A stretch of DNA of 64,000 nucleotides from Hippopus hippopus. Taxonomy: Eukaryota > Mollusca > Bivalvia > Cardiida > Cardiidae. Under the pieces are notes generated by a model. It was not told where the DNA came from. It saw only the letters and a list, made by a program, of their open reading frames with translations, and ran no database searches. The translations under genes and the position numbers were made by a program. Position 1 is the stretch's first letter. Each line of letters starts with the position of its first letter. The stretch spans positions 56,635,063 through 56,699,062 of the forward strand of contig OX328097.1 in the NCBI GenBank assembly GCA_946811185.2, in the 5' to 3' direction. Below are positions 9,585 through 20,583 of the stretch, piece by piece.

Positions 9585-9835
9585 TAGATGCTAATGTTTG
9601 GTTTATGTTGTCCTATCTTGATAACACATTCAAACTTACACTTTCTCTATATGCTACATTGTTCTTCTTTACCTCGAGTCATCATGGTCATAAACAGCAA
9701 TGGCTAATGTTCTTTTGTTCAACTATCATGTAAAATGGTCTAGATACAGTGTCTGAAGGTGCTAAGAGGGAGGTTGACCAAACTGGAAACTACTTAGGTA
9801 ACAGGATGGAAGAGTGTCCTCAGCTGCCTATGTTT

Positions 9836-9905
9836 GATTGTCTCTTTACCAGTGGACAAAATTTTAGACTTGTCCAAATAGAAAGCATTTGCAGATGACA
9901 AAAAC
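9836..9905 (+). mobile_element. Family A fragment (left half)
   Basis: CTCTTTACCAGTGGACAAAATTTTAGAC, then CAAATAGAAAGCATTTGCAGATGAC; stops before the hairpin. Confidence 0.7.
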
Positions 9906-10157
9906 ATCCTTCTTGAAGCAAATAGTTATCGACAAAAGATATTGACTTATTGAGTAGTTTAAAACCAAATTAAAATTAAACAGACGCTTTTGTTATGTAA
10001 AGTTTGCACAGTTGCGTTGTCATCTGTTTACACACCATCATCATGGAACCAGCCAATGATTCTTTTGATATTAAATTGCATGCACCTGAAGTGCCATTAC
10101 TTCACTCTGTTGTTTGTCCCCTCCAGAGATTTTAATCTAATTCTGCTCAATATGTGC

Positions 10158-10386
10158 TTAACTCTTTACCACTCAATCACTTTTAACAAGCCTGAGGAAA
10201 TAGCCTATTGAAAACCTTGTTGGAAAAGGAGAAAATGCTGATAATCAGCATTTTTTCCTTTTCCCACAAGGTTTTCCACACTTTCACATACAATTACCAT
10301 CATTTCAGCTACATTTAATTTGTCATCTGCTATTATGCTTTCAATTTCAACGAGTCTAAAAATCTTATAGTTTGGTAAAGAGTTGA
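10158..10386 (-). mobile_element. Family A MITE with paired hairpin changes
   Basis: TTAA 10158-10161; right end TTGA 10383-10386. The hairpin apex reads GCTGATAATCAGC instead of GCTGGTAACCAGC, both arms changed so that pairing is kept. The outer arm also pairs through CCTTGTTGG/CCCACAAGG. Confidence 0.88.
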
Positions 10387-11541
10387 TGACCTTGAAGCAG
10401 ACAGATTTTGTTACTAGCAGTTGCTCCTTTTCCCAGAATGTTTTCCAAATAGCGAAAAAGTCATATTTCTATCCTTCAAGTGGTTTGTGTGTGTGTGTGT
10501 GTGTGGGGGGTTGCATTGGATAGTTGCAAGAAATAGCCTGAAGGATTAAAGGTCAGCTAATGTCCGACATAATCCAAGAATGGCAGAATGACAACATCAA
10601 GAAATATGAAATGAAACCTTAAAGTTGCTTATTGTTGTTGGTTCCTCATTTTCTTAAGTTTTCCTTTGATATAGCATTATAGTTTGCAAAGTGTTTGATT
10701 TCTGATCTAGAAATTCTTTAATAAATTCCTGATTTCAGCTCTGGTCATGTTGGAGTGTTCTTGGGCAAGGCACTGCAGAGCCCCATGGTAAAGCCCAAAA
10801 AAAGATACATAAAAGGAAATTGTATGGACAGTTTTCCAATATACAACTTGATCCATCTATTACACTTTAACAAACCTTTCTGTTAAGTGCAAGCAAACAT
10901 TTGGGATAAATCTGTCAAAACCATTTGTCTATGAGATGACATAAAAGGGTGGATTTTTTTTTAAAGACAGCTCCAACTATTGCAAAATTTACTCTCTGTC
11001 AGCATCAGTTTAGAGCCATGACAACAGACAGTTGACAGTCCTATCTTCATAAATAATTGTATTGACAGTTATCCAATATAGGCGTTCATTCATCCTTCTG
11101 AACTTTATGAGCTTTTTGAACATGCAAGAACAAGAAATTGCTGTCCAAGTGATGGAAAAAGTTTTAGGGAGCTCAACAATAAGTGTGTAATGTACTCTCT
11201 TGTTAGCATCAATTTCCAGTCATGACAATTTAAAGTTAATCTGTTGGGTTTTTGGTGCTTTAAGGATTGATAGAAAAGCAATGATAAATACATTTAACTA
11301 AAGTACAGTGCCTGAGAGAACCAAATATTAGTAAGGAGCCATTTGATATCTGCTAGACAAGGAAATATTGGCATAGTTGATGCAAGAAAAACAGAACATT
11401 GAATACTCAGCTTTTCGATTACCAGTCTATCGAATTTCTGCCAACACATGGGCCTTTCAGTCTATTGTATTCCTTGTTACAATGTTGACAACTGCACTAC
11501 ACCACAAGTGGCTCAGACCTCCCTGTGAAATTTGAATAGGT
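10387..11541. other. Long spacer with a GT run and an old tandem duplication
   Basis: Holds an A-hairpin remnant (about 10410-10445, TTGCTCCTTTTCCCAGAATG), a GT microsatellite ending in G6 (10484-10507), and two loosely similar stretches: GACAGTTTTCCAATATA at 10828 and GACAGTTATCCAATATA at 11064, followed by CTCTCTGTCAGCATCA and CTCTCTTGTTAGCATCA near 10991 and 11195. No gene recognised. Confidence 0.5.
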
Positions 11542-11762
11542 TTAACCCTTTACAAGATGACAACATTTTAGATCTGTCCAACTGGAAAGCAGTTTCAGAC
11601 AGCAACATTGAATATAGCTCAAATGATAGGATTTGTCTTTGGAAGGATAGAAAACAATGTTTAAAAAGGAGAAAATGCTGGTAACCAGCTTTCCTCCCAA
11701 TTTTATCAAGAGCCTTTTTTTGCTCAAGGTTGATGCAACTTGGGATTGCCTCCTTACCCATT
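11542..11762 (+). mobile_element. Family A MITE, hairpin decayed
   Basis: TTAA 11542-11545 and the left half are clear. The hairpin right arm is scrambled (AACCAGCTTTCCTCCC). The right end is lost near CTTACCCATTT. A further A-like, heavily decayed stretch lies at 11763-11916. Confidence 0.72.
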
Positions 11763-11916
11763 TCAGAAAATATCCTACCAGGTATATTTTTACAACGAAG
11801 AATGCTTCTAACAAGAATGGTTGGAAAATGATGATTGCTGGTAATAAACATTTAACTTCTTTTCCACATTAATTCATATCCATTCAAAAGCAAATAGAAA
11901 ATCATTTCAGCCAGAT

Positions 11917-12131
11917 TTAACTCTCTGACAAAAGTTTTGACAAGTCAAAATTGAAAGGACTTGCAGACGACAAATAAAGAGTGGCTCAAATGTTTGGATT
12001 TGGCTTGGATAGATTAGAAAACATTGTGGGAAAAGGAGAAAATGCTGGTTACCAGCATTTTCTCCTTTTCCCACAATGTTTTCAAAAGGCCTTTCACTCA
12101 GGATCATTAAAAGTCGGGATTGTGTGGTTAA
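11917..12131 (+). mobile_element. Family A MITE
   Basis: TTAA 11917-11920 and 12128-12131. Hairpin perfect from CATTGTGGGAAAAGG through the complement. The right TTAA is shared with a degraded copy. Confidence 0.88.
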
Positions 12132-12309
12132 CTTGGAATCTTTACTGTAGATGTGGCTAAAATGATGGAAATAGCATTTTAGATGTTAATAAAAAATTGT
12201 TGAAAAAGAAAAAAAAAGGCTGATAATGAGCATTTTCTCCATTTCCCACAATTTCGAAATGGCTTCTGAATCAGTAAAACATTTTAAGAGCTGTTTTTGT
12301 TAAAGGTTT
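12128..12309 (+). mobile_element. Family A MITE, degraded
   Basis: Starts at the shared TTAA. GATGTGGCTAAAATGATGG and GAGCATTTTCTCCATTTCCCACAA are the surviving landmarks. The hairpin left arm is replaced by an A-rich run. Confidence 0.6.
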
Positions 12310-12568
12310 CAGATAGGGTTGCTTGGAGAGGAAAAATTTTCAGGATCAGTGTGCATGCAGTTTGTTGATCTGTTTTTGCTGCCAAAGTACCACTACTTCA
12401 AATATTAGTTTAGAATTGGATAGTGGATAATCTACAGATGTTGGAGGAAGTGCATTCAAATTATTTTGAAACAATACTTCTGTTATGTCTTTTCCAAATC
12501 CACATTTCAAGTTCTTGGATAATAACTCCCTTCCTTATACCTAAAACAAGATGGAGTTCTTTATTCCT

Positions 12569-12787
12569 GCTGAACCTTTTTCCCAAACAACAAAATTTAC
12601 ATTCTTTTTATTTCAGAAACATCTGCAGAGGACAAATTCATAATTGGTAAATATGAGTTTAAGCTCTTTATTGGGTAGAAAACAATGTGGGAAAAGAAGA
12701 CCAGCATTTTCTCTTTTTCCCACAATGTTTCCAAAAGCCTTCTATCTTGGGGTCGTGAAAACCTGGGATTGTCTGGTAAAGGGTAAA
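12569..12787 (+). mobile_element. Family A MITE, hairpin left arm shortened
   Basis: CCCAAACAACAAAATTTAC at the left. The hairpin reads GGGAAAAGAAGACCAGCATTTTC, so about 15 bp of left arm plus the apex are missing. Right end GGTAAAGGGTAAA. Confidence 0.78.
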
Positions 12788-12828
12788 CATGTTACCAAAC
12801 AACCGTTAGGAAAAAAGCATGTCAGAGT

Positions 12829-13058
12829 TTAACCCTTTACCACACAGTGCCGACTTTTGACACTCCTAGAAAAGAAGCCTTTTTGAAAACATTGTGGGAA
12901 AAGAAGAAAATGCTGGTAACCAGCATTTCCTCCTTTTCCCACAATGTTTTCTACCCTATCAAAAAAAATTTGCACCATTTGAGCCACATTGAAATTGTCG
13001 TCTGCAAATGCTTTCAATTTGGACAAGGCTAAGATTTTGCCGTCTGGTAAAGGATTAA
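12829..13058 (-). mobile_element. Family A MITE, full length
   Basis: TTAA 12829-12832 and 13055-13058. The hairpin is complete with one arm mismatch. One of the best-preserved minus copies. Confidence 0.92.
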
Positions 13059-13061
13059 GTG

Positions 13062-13218
13062 CTAACTCTTTACCGAACAACAAGAATTTGGCATTTGCAG
13101 AGGACAAAATAAATGTTGCTTAAATGACAATATCTGCTGTGATAGGGTAGAAAACATTGTTTTCAACAGCCTTCTCTTTCAGCGGCTTGAAAGTTTGGAT
13201 TGTGTGGAAATGTGTTAA
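13062..13218 (+). mobile_element. Family A MITE lacking the hairpin
   Basis: Left TAACTCTTTACCGAACAAC, right GATTGTGTGGAAATGTGTTAA. The centre reads GGTAGAAAACATTGTTTTCAACAGCC: the two outer arm ends are joined and the hairpin in between is gone. Confidence 0.85.
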
Positions 13219-13423
13219 CTCTTTACCACACAATCCCGACTTTTAATGACCCTAAGAAAGAAGCCTATAGAAAACATTGTGGGAAAAGGAGAAAATGCTT
13301 GTAACCAGCAAGATGCCTTTTGAAAACAGTTTGAGAAATGGAGAAAGTGCTGGTAACTAGCATTTTATCCTTCTCTCATAATGTTTTCTATCCTATCAAA
13401 GACAATCTCCATCATTTGAGGCA
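13215..13423 (-). mobile_element. Family A composite cut by family C
   Basis: Starts at shared TTAA 13215-13218. A left half with AAATGCTTGTAACCAGCA is followed at about 13312 by a second partial copy (GCCTTTTGAAAACAGTTTGAGAAATGG and its own hairpin). At about 13424 it is replaced by family C text (GATACTTTTCGCAGTTACATT). Confidence 0.75.
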
Positions 13424-13481
13424 TGTGGACGATACTTTTCGCAGTTACATTAAGCCCCCCTTTTCACAGAGCATGGCCTGT
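13424..13481. mobile_element. Family C right-end fragment
   Basis: GATACTTTTCGCAGTTACATTAAGCCCCCCTTTTCACAGAGCATGGCC, matching the C terminus in the orientation of 495-517. Confidence 0.7.
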
Positions 13482-13687
13482 ATATTTGTATATCTTCATA
13501 ATTATAGCTGTGATTTTTTTAAAATCAAAATATAAAAAGAACTGCAGTCTCCGAATGGTATGTTGGATCAGGGATCTTGAGATCAAGTCAGCAGTAGGTG
13601 TCTTGACGGTATTTTTCAGAATCCAAGAAAGGACAATAAAAGGTCATAGATTATGCTGATGTATCTTTTCAAATCAAATTATAAGCA

Positions 13688-13895
13688 AGCTATGCTCGGT
13701 GAAAAGGGGGTTTAATGCATCTGCAAAAAGTATCGACCCACGTCAGCCTACAGTTTGCGCAGGCTGACATGGACCAAAACTATTTGCTAACTTTAAATCT
13801 TGTTCATGTCAGAGGACCATTCTGCCTCATCATTCAGTTGGTTGATAGGCAAACTGAATTTTATGGATCAGTAGTTATGGTACGACTTGCTTTAT
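13688..13895. mobile_element. Family C copy, one terminus
   Basis: Left terminus GCTATGCTCGGTGAAAAGGGGG, then TTTAATGCATCTGCAAAAAG, the central palindrome (GTCAGCCTAC...GCAGGCTGAC) and the internal GTCAGAGGACCATTCTGCC. The other inverted end is absent. Confidence 0.7.
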
Positions 13896-14318
<423 letters not shown>

Positions 14319-14390
14319 CGTCGTTTTTCTTCTAGCAAAATAGATGTTAGCACCATAAAATGCTAAGCACAACTTAGTCAATATTTTTGA

Positions 14391-14491
14391 CAATGTAAAT
14401 CAAGATCAGTCTGCATTTTGCAGACAACATAGATGAAGATCAGACTGCACTAAATGTGAAGTGCAGTCTGATCTTGATCTACATTGTCCGC
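14391..14491. mobile_element. Family B palindrome, expanded
   Basis: CAATGTAAATCAAGATCAGTCTGC, then a second left arm (GATGAAGATCAGACTGCAC) and a right arm (GTGCAGTCTGATCTTGATCTAC). The left arm is thus duplicated; no outer TTAA. Confidence 0.7.
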
Positions 14492-14849
14492 TTTTTTTTT
14501 TTTTCCCCTTTTTGCAAAATCAGTTTTAAAATTGAGATTTGTTGGTATCTTTTCCTGATTTAGAATGCACATTTCGTTTATTCGATGCGTTGATGTTTAA
14601 TGTTGCAGCCCGGGCTTCCGGGCGTCCGCCTGGCTGTTCTCCTGGTTTAGATGTGCATTTTGGATTAAGCAAAAACATAATATTTTTTTGCATAATGTTA
14701 CAGGTATGAGATATGGTTGTGTTAGAACTTTAGAACATGCACTACAAAAATGTCTTAAGTTTTCTTTGATCTTCTGAAACTTCTGAGATACAATCTGGGA
14801 AAAGTACAGATAAAACTGATAGTCTATCTTTTTTCTATTAGATAGATGT
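14492..14849. other. Unassigned spacer with a short GC-rich patch
   Basis: A patch of about 45 bp (GCAGCCCGGGCTTCCGGGCG and following, about 14606-14645) stands out from AT-rich surroundings. No gene or repeat recognised. Confidence 0.4.
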
Positions 14850-15075
14850 CTTCTCTTTTCCAGAGGACAAAACTTTTGACTTGTCCATATTGAAAGAGTT
14901 TGCAGACAACAAACTAAATGCGACTCAAACAATGGAATTTTTCTTGAAAGGTTGAAATTATTCTTGAAATTTAGAAAATGTTGGTAACGAGCATTTTCTC
15001 CTGTTCCCACACAATATTTGCAAAAGCTTCCTTCCTCTCACTGTTAAAACAAAGGATTGCTTGGTAAAAGGTTAA
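14850..15075 (+). mobile_element. Family A MITE, diverged
   Basis: CCAGAGGACAAAACTTTTGACTTGTCC, then the left half. The hairpin left arm is largely lost (GAAATTTAGAAAATGTTGG); right end GGTAAAAGGTTAA, TTAA 15072-15075. Confidence 0.75.
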
Positions 15076-15124
15076 AGATTCTTTTTGCTCTTCCACTTGC
15101 ACCACCTGACAGTCACTCAAGTCT

Positions 15125-15206
15125 GTATTTCTGTACCAGATGACAAAATTTTAGGCTCATTCAGTATGGCCCAGATGATGGCATTTTGTTTCAAAAGGGT
15201 AGTTAA
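15125..15206 (+). mobile_element. Family A fragment (left half)
   Basis: GTACCAGATGACAAAATTTTAGGCTC through TTTCAAAAGGGTAG, ending exactly at TTAA 15203-15206 of the next copy. Confidence 0.72.
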
Positions 15207-15431
15207 TCCATTACCACACAATCCCTACTTTTGACGACCCTGAGAAAGAAGCCTTTAGAAAACATTGTGGGAAAAGGAGAAAATGCTGGTAACCAGCATT
15301 TTCTCGTTTTCCCACAATGTTTTCTACCTTTCACAAAACAAATTTCAAATTTTCAGTCACTTTTATTTTGTCGTCTGCAAATGCTTTCGATTTGGACAAG
15401 CCTAAAATATTGTCGTTTGGTAATGAGTTAA
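15203..15431 (-). mobile_element. Family A MITE, full length
   Basis: TTAA 15203-15206 and 15428-15431. Hairpin perfect except one right-arm change (TTCTCGTTTTCCC). Both TTAA sites are shared with neighbouring A pieces. Confidence 0.92.
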
Positions 15432-15545
15432 CAGTGTTGGATGAGGAAAAAATTCTGGTTACCACCCAGAATTTTTCTCCTTTTCCCACATGTTTTCAGA
15501 AGCCTTCTTTCTCAGGGTCATTAAAACATTGGATCTTTTGGTAAG
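15428..15545 (+). mobile_element. Family A fragment with re-paired hairpin
   Basis: From shared TTAA 15428-15431 a short stub leads into GAGGAAAAAATTCTGG and its complement CCAGAATTTTTCTCC: ATGCTGG/CCAGCAT has become ATTCTGG/CCAGAAT on both arms. The right half follows; the end is decayed (GGTAAGTAATG). Confidence 0.75.
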
Positions 15546-17035
15546 TAATGTTTTCTGCCTTCTGACACATTCTGGTTCAAACATATTGAGCTTCACATTC
15601 TGAAAATTAAGAAATTTTGAAGTGTTTTTGTAATATGTACGATAATCTCATTACTTTTCAGACAATGGTTACTGCAAGAGAAGGTCATAAAGATGATAAG
15701 ATTGGCATTGCATGTACATAATTTAGTTTGTATGGTTATGATCCTTGAACTTTATCTGCTTGTAATGATTCAAAAGTCCTGTAGAATCATGGAGCTTCAT
15801 TTACTATTTAGTACTTAAATTACATAATGATTTCCTTGTGGCAACTGCATAATTGGTATGAAATAATTTGTAAAACAGAACACACAGTATTATGAGCCAT
15901 TTCACTGGTTTTCAATATGATAACAAGTCATTATTGTTAATCCATAGAAAGACTTAACTAGAGCACTCTCACAATCTTGCTGGCTAGAGTTTTCTAGAAA
16001 CCTAAAAAAAGCAGTTGGTGCTCTGTTTTGGTTTCCGCTGCAGCTGTACCCACCAACAATGCTAAATTTAGTTCTTATTAAAAAATCTACACTAAGCCGT
16101 TCTGATTGGCTTTGACAATTCTTAGCCAATCAGCTGTCCAATGTTTGAACAATCAAGCATAGTTACAGTGAGTATGACCCCTGAATTTGTTTGGGTGAAA
16201 GATACTCCATCAGTTACAGGATTTTCCAAGACTTGTTGTTTCTTTGAATTTAGACCCCTAAATGTTGTAATTGTCCTCTTTTAAGTTTGATGTTTGCCTT
16301 CTTTTATTCATTTGAAGGAGATCATTTTGACCCTCATATTAGAGAGTCCAGGGAAAATCCTGCAATACATGTAAAGTTCTGGTATTTGTAACATACAGAA
16401 TACAAAGGATGTTCACTTAGTTCTTGTAATCTGTGGTTTGTTCTTTCCCATGTCTGTCAACATTGTCACTGCTGTATTATCTTGGCAATTACCATTTGTT
16501 CTGTACATCATCAGGAAAAGTGTTTGTATCATGCAGTCAAGTAGTACTTACTTTGTGTTAGATAAGCTCTTTGTCGATGTCATTTCTTTACTAGTCATTT
16601 TTGCTGCAAGATTTTCAGACTGATAGTGCCTATGACATCCAACAGTTATTCATCACATTCACAAAATGACAAAATTTCAAGAAACGGAAACCATGAATCT
16701 GCAATGGATAAGGTCAATCAAATCCATAATAGCTTGGGATTTCTTGACTGGAAAATCGTGATAATTATAACCTTAGTAAGCCTTTGTTGCATGGTGCTAA
16801 TATTGATATAGGGGCAACTGGTTGTAGAGATACAATACAGACTTTAACAATAGACATGAAAGGGGTGGAATTTCTATAACCATTAGAATTGATTGCAAAG
16901 ATTTTTACTGTGTAGTAAAGAACAAACATATTTCGAAGTCTTCCAGCCAGAATATTGGACAGAACAGAGATCCAAGATTGAGGTGCATTGCATTAAGGGT
17001 TGTAAACAGAGGGAAAATTCTTCAGTAGAAAGTTA
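15546..17035. other. Unassigned 1.5-kb unique-looking segment
   Basis: AT-rich without family A or B. A small stem (CTGATTGGCT/AGCCAATCAG, 12-base loop) lies at 16106-16137. Frames of about 60 codons (16438-16623 and 16626-16811 plus; 15902-16129 minus) show no recognisable domain. Confidence 0.45.
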
Positions 17036-17235
17036 ACTTGGGCTGCTTAAACCGCGACTCAAGGACCTTTTGCGGACAGTGTAGATCAAGATCAGACTGC
17101 ATAGAATGTGCCGACTGATCTTGCATCTACACTCTCTGACAATGACATATCTTTCCCCCAAAAATTACCTTTGAAATAGCAAATTTTAAGGGTTTACTAT
17201 TGGCATAAAAGATTCACTTCAGTTATCTAGCTCTA
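17036..17235. mobile_element. Family B copy
   Basis: GGGCTGCTTAAACCGCGACTCAAGGACC, then the palindrome at 17077-17139 with damaged right arm (GTGCCGACTGATCTTGCATC), and the AAATTACCTTTGAAATAGC body. The terminus is decayed near TTATCTAGC. Confidence 0.75.
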
Positions 17236-17330
17236 ATCACAAGCCAGAATTTAGGTTTTAGGCAAGTTCTTCATGAAATACTCTTAATTCAGAAAGAACA
17301 TCCAAGATTTACTCTTCATAGCTTACACAG

Positions 17331-17562
17331 TAACCCATTACCAAACGATATTATGTTTCAATGATCCTGAAGTACAAGGCTTTTGCAACCACTATGGCAA
17401 AAGGAGAAAATCCTGGTAATAATCATTTTCTCCTTTTCCTGTAATGCTTTCTATCCCGTCAGAGAACTTATGTTCATTTGCAACAGTTTTGAAATTGTCA
17501 TCTGCAGATACTTCCACTTTTGAAGAGTCTAAAAATTGTTGCTTGGGAAAGGGTGTAACTGA
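17331..17562 (-). mobile_element. Family A MITE, diverged
   Basis: GTAACCCATTACCAAAC at the left, GGGAAAGGGTGTAAC at the right. The hairpin apex is broken (AATCCTGGTAATAATCATTTTC). Confidence 0.78.
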
Positions 17563-17969
17563 TGGAAACAGATGAGCACAGCAGGAAGATACAATAGAAC
17601 TGTGTAAAAACTTGATACTATTGTTGATTGAACATTGGAAGACTTAATTTAGATTTCATCGCTTATTAATTGGATTTGTTATCTCAGTATGTGTTGTAGC
17701 ACTTAGGCATTGTAATTTTATCTTTGCTCTAACAAATGTCATTTTTCCTCTCAACATTTTCCCTTCAGCATTGTACAGGCATTTTGTCAAACTTACAGCA
17801 AATTGAGATTTTTTGTAAGCAATTATGAAGAATGTAGAAATTAATCATAATATTTATGAACAAAGGAGAAGTGTTTCTCCTGCAAAAATGCTGTCCTTCC
17901 AGCATTTTCAGCCCTGTGACTTTTTGCCATCTGAAAAATAAACAAAATGTATCTAATATTTTATTATGG
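17563..17969. other. Unassigned spacer
   Basis: Nothing recognised. Confidence 0.4.
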
Positions 17970-18181
17970 ACAATGCCTTATGCTGCCAAGCATGACTCAC
18001 AGACCTTTTGCGGACAGTGTAGATCAAGATCAGACTGCACAGAACGTGCAGTCTGATCTTGGATCTACACTGTCCGATAAGGAGATGTTTTCCTCCAAAA
18101 GATAAATTGAAATAACAATATGCGGGTTTTTACTATCTGCTTGAAACTTTCATTTCATTTATTTAGCAGGATAAGGGTAAA
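17970..18181. mobile_element. Family B copy, well preserved
   Basis: TGCCTTATGCTGCCAAGCATGACTC, the palindrome at 18013-18075 (CAGTGTAGATCAAGATCAG...CTGATCTTGGATCTACACTG), then the GGTTTTTACTATCTGCTTGAAAC body and the end TTTAGCAGGATAAGGGTAAA. Confidence 0.85.
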
Positions 18182-18250
18182 AGAGATAGTTAAAGTTAGC
18201 AAAACAGCCTTTCATAGCTGATGGAGGACAATTATTCAGAATCACTTTAC

Positions 18251-18478
18251 TTAACCCTTTTACCAAACAATTGCCTATTTTCAAGATCCTAGGTTGGAAA
18301 GCCTTTGAAAATAGTGTTGGGAAAGGAGAAAATGGTGGTATGCAGCATCTCCTTTTCTAACAAGTTTGATACTTTTTCAAGGACTCTTCCCATCATTTGA
18401 AGCCACATCTTGTTTGTCGTCAGCAGATGCTTTTAATTTGGACTAGTTAGGAATTCTGTTGTCCTTCACAGAGATAAA
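18251..18478 (-). mobile_element. Family A MITE, hairpin decayed
   Basis: TTAACCCTTTTACCAAACAATTG. The hairpin is reduced to GAGAAAATGGTGGTATGCAGCATCTCC. The right half is recognisable (CATCATTTGAAGCCACATC); the end is lost. Confidence 0.75.
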
Positions 18479-18660
18479 CAACTGTATATGTGCAGCAACA
18501 GGATTTTGTTTAAAAAGTCTTAGAGTTATAAAGGGATGAATATGAGAAATATTGCTTGCCATTAAAACCATAAGCCCCCTTCCGATCTGGTTTTCATCTT
18601 TTGGTGAGCTATTTTTCGGCAAGATTTCAATGCTTTTTCCCCTTCAGGATGCAGAGTACT

Positions 18661-18810
18661 CAACTCTTTACCCAAAGCAAAGTTTTTAAAGTCTTGTCCA
18701 ACTTGGAACCACTTGAAGAAGACAAATATGGTTCAAAAGATAGTTACTGGTATTTTCTGCCTTTTCTACAATGTTCTCAAAAGCTATTTTCTGTAAGGTT
18801 GTTTATTTCT
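18661..18810 (+). mobile_element. Family A MITE, internally shortened
   Basis: CAACTCTTTACCCAAAGCAAAG and a left half; the hairpin is reduced to GTTACTGGTATTTTCTGCC. Runs straight into the next copy. Confidence 0.65.
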
Positions 18811-19063
18811 TTGCCTGATGACAAAGTTTTAGACTGGTCCAAATTGAAAGCATTTGTAGATGACTATTTAAACGTAGCTCAAATTTTGAAATTTTATTTG
18901 AAAGGGTAGAGAACATTATGGGAAAAGGAGAAAATGCTGATCACCATAATTTTCTCCTTTTCCCATAATTTTTTCAAAAGTCTTTTATCCTTGGAAGTTC
19001 CCAAGACTTGTGATTGCCGTAGTAAAAGGTGAAAAACTGCGGTTTGTCTAGTAAAAGGGTAAC
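18806..19063 (+). mobile_element. Family A MITE
   Basis: Well-kept left half (GACTGGTCCAAATTGAAAGC). Hairpin outer arms are intact, apex broken (GCTGATCACCATAAT). The right terminus is duplicated (GTAAAAGGTGAAAAACTGCG, then GTAAAAGGGTAAC). Confidence 0.8.
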
Positions 19064-19095
19064 CTCTTACCTCATCTTACAGAGCTTTGAGTAAG

Positions 19096-19310
19096 TTAAC
19101 CCTGAAAGCCCCTTTCATGACTACAGTTGCCTTTGCAGGCAGTGTAGACCAAGCTTAGACTGCACAAAATGTGCAGTCTGATCTTTAATGTACACTGTCT
19201 GCTTGGCTGAACTATCACAGACAAAAAGCAGCCACAAATTTGCAATTATCTGGGTATCATTATAGACTGAAAATGCCCAGTGGGGTTTTTTTTTGCTTCT
19301 TAAAGGTTCA
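19096..19310. mobile_element. Family B copy
   Basis: TTAA 19096-19099, TTAACCCTGAAAGCCCC, TTGCCTTTGCAGGCAG, then the palindrome at 19140-19200. The other end is decayed after GGGTATCATTATAGAC. Confidence 0.72.
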
Positions 19311-19429
19311 AAATGTAATATTTTGAGGCTTTGTGTCAACCCAATACCTGCTGGAAACATTTAATTTGGTCAAGTAGCAATCTGCATATGAATACATTGA
19401 GACACAGCGATTTACTGGTTAAAATTGTG

Positions 19430-19640
19430 TTTTACGCTGCTTTCAACATTATTTCAGTCATGCCTTAGAGAAAGCTCACATAATTATGTTTGTCCTGGGT
19501 TTCACCAGAACTAGGCTAGGGCTCGGCAGGGTCTTGCCCAAGATCCTTTTTACAAAAAACCCAGTGCTTCCTGCAAGGCTAAAACCTTTAAGGCCTCCAG
19601 GTTATGAGTCCTACACTTTACCACCTAGCCATGCAGGACC
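19430..19640 (-). mobile_element. tRNA-headed SINE
   Basis: Read on the minus strand: a head GGCTAGGTGGTAAAGTGTAG with the anticodon-loop-like GACTCATAACCTGGAGG, a body AGGACAAACATAATTATG, and a tail CATGACTGAAATAATGTTGA ending near 19430. The B box is weak. Same architecture as 49362-49672. Confidence 0.65.
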
Positions 19641-19726
19641 CCCTCAGACACACACATACATTGCACATACTGAGCATATTTTCCTTTTTCTACAAAGTCC
19701 AAAATAATCCTCAGAATGGTATGATT

Positions 19727-19934
19727 TTTACCCTTTACTACACAGTCCTGTGTTTTCACGACCGCAGGATAGAGGCCTTTTGAAAACATTGTGGGAAAAG
19801 GAAAAAAATTGCTGGTAACCAGCATTTTCTCCTTTTCCCACATTGTTTTCTATCTTTTCATAGACATATCCCATCGTCTGCAAATGCTTTCAGTATGGAT
19901 ATGTATTAAATTTTGTTGTTTGGTAAAGGGTTAC
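19727..19934 (-). mobile_element. Family A MITE
   Basis: TTTACCCTTTACTACACAG; right end GGTAAAGGGTTAC. The hairpin is intact apart from an extra A run on one arm. Confidence 0.85.
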
Positions 19935-19991
19935 ACATCCGTTAATGATTTTCATATCATATTATTTTGACTTTCTTTTTTTATTTGATGA

Positions 19992-20207
19992 CTAACCATG
20001 TACCAATCAATCTCTTTGGAAAAGGCTTTTGAAACAATGTGGGAAAAAAGGAGAAAATGCTTGTTACTAGCAAGCATTTTCTTCTTTTTCCAACAATGTT
20101 TTCTACTCCATCTAAAACCAGTCCCTTCATTTGAACATTTGATTTGTCTTCTGCTTTTGCATCAATTTTGACAAGTCTGAAAATTTTACCATTTGGTAAT
20201 GAATGAA
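19992..20207 (-). mobile_element. Family A MITE with extended paired apex
   Basis: The apex reads GCTTGTTACTAGCAAGC, so a longer stem replaced the usual one by paired changes. Ends decayed (CTAACCATGTACC; GGTAATGAATGAA). Confidence 0.78.
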
Positions 20208-20374
20208 AGCAACTGCCAGAACAAAATTAATGTCATGTTTACAATCTGTCTGCTTTCATGATTTTAAAGGATTTTATATAGCAATAAATGATTGTGTTAT
20301 GAAATGAGCATGAATTTTCCATTTACGGTATTGTGTTCTAGGGTCCTTACCCAACTGCAGGATAATTGCAACTG

Positions 20375-20583
20375 TTAACTCTTTGTTGGATAATAAAATT
20401 TCAAATTCTCAGATGATAAATTAAATGTAGCTAAAATGACTGGAAATTACTTTGAAAGGTAGAAAACATGTGGGAAAAGAAGGAAATACTAGTTACCAGC
20501 ATACTCTGGCCAAAACAAGCTTGAAACAGCGATAGCTTGTGCACTGTAAGGGTGAAAACATGTGATTGTTTAATAAAGAGTTA
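20375..20583 (+). mobile_element. Family A MITE, hairpin decayed
   Basis: TTAA 20375-20378. The left arm is shortened (GAAGGAAATACTAG); the right arm is replaced by unrelated sequence. Right end AATAAAGAGTTAG. Confidence 0.72.

Noticed and set aside
14606..14645. GC-rich patch as a CpG promoter
   Set aside because: Only about 45 bp, no gene nearby, no core promoter elements.
16438..16811. Two successive hydrophobic frames as a membrane protein
   Set aside because: Separate frames broken by a stop, no conserved pattern, no splice evidence; hydrophobicity follows from AT-rich codons.
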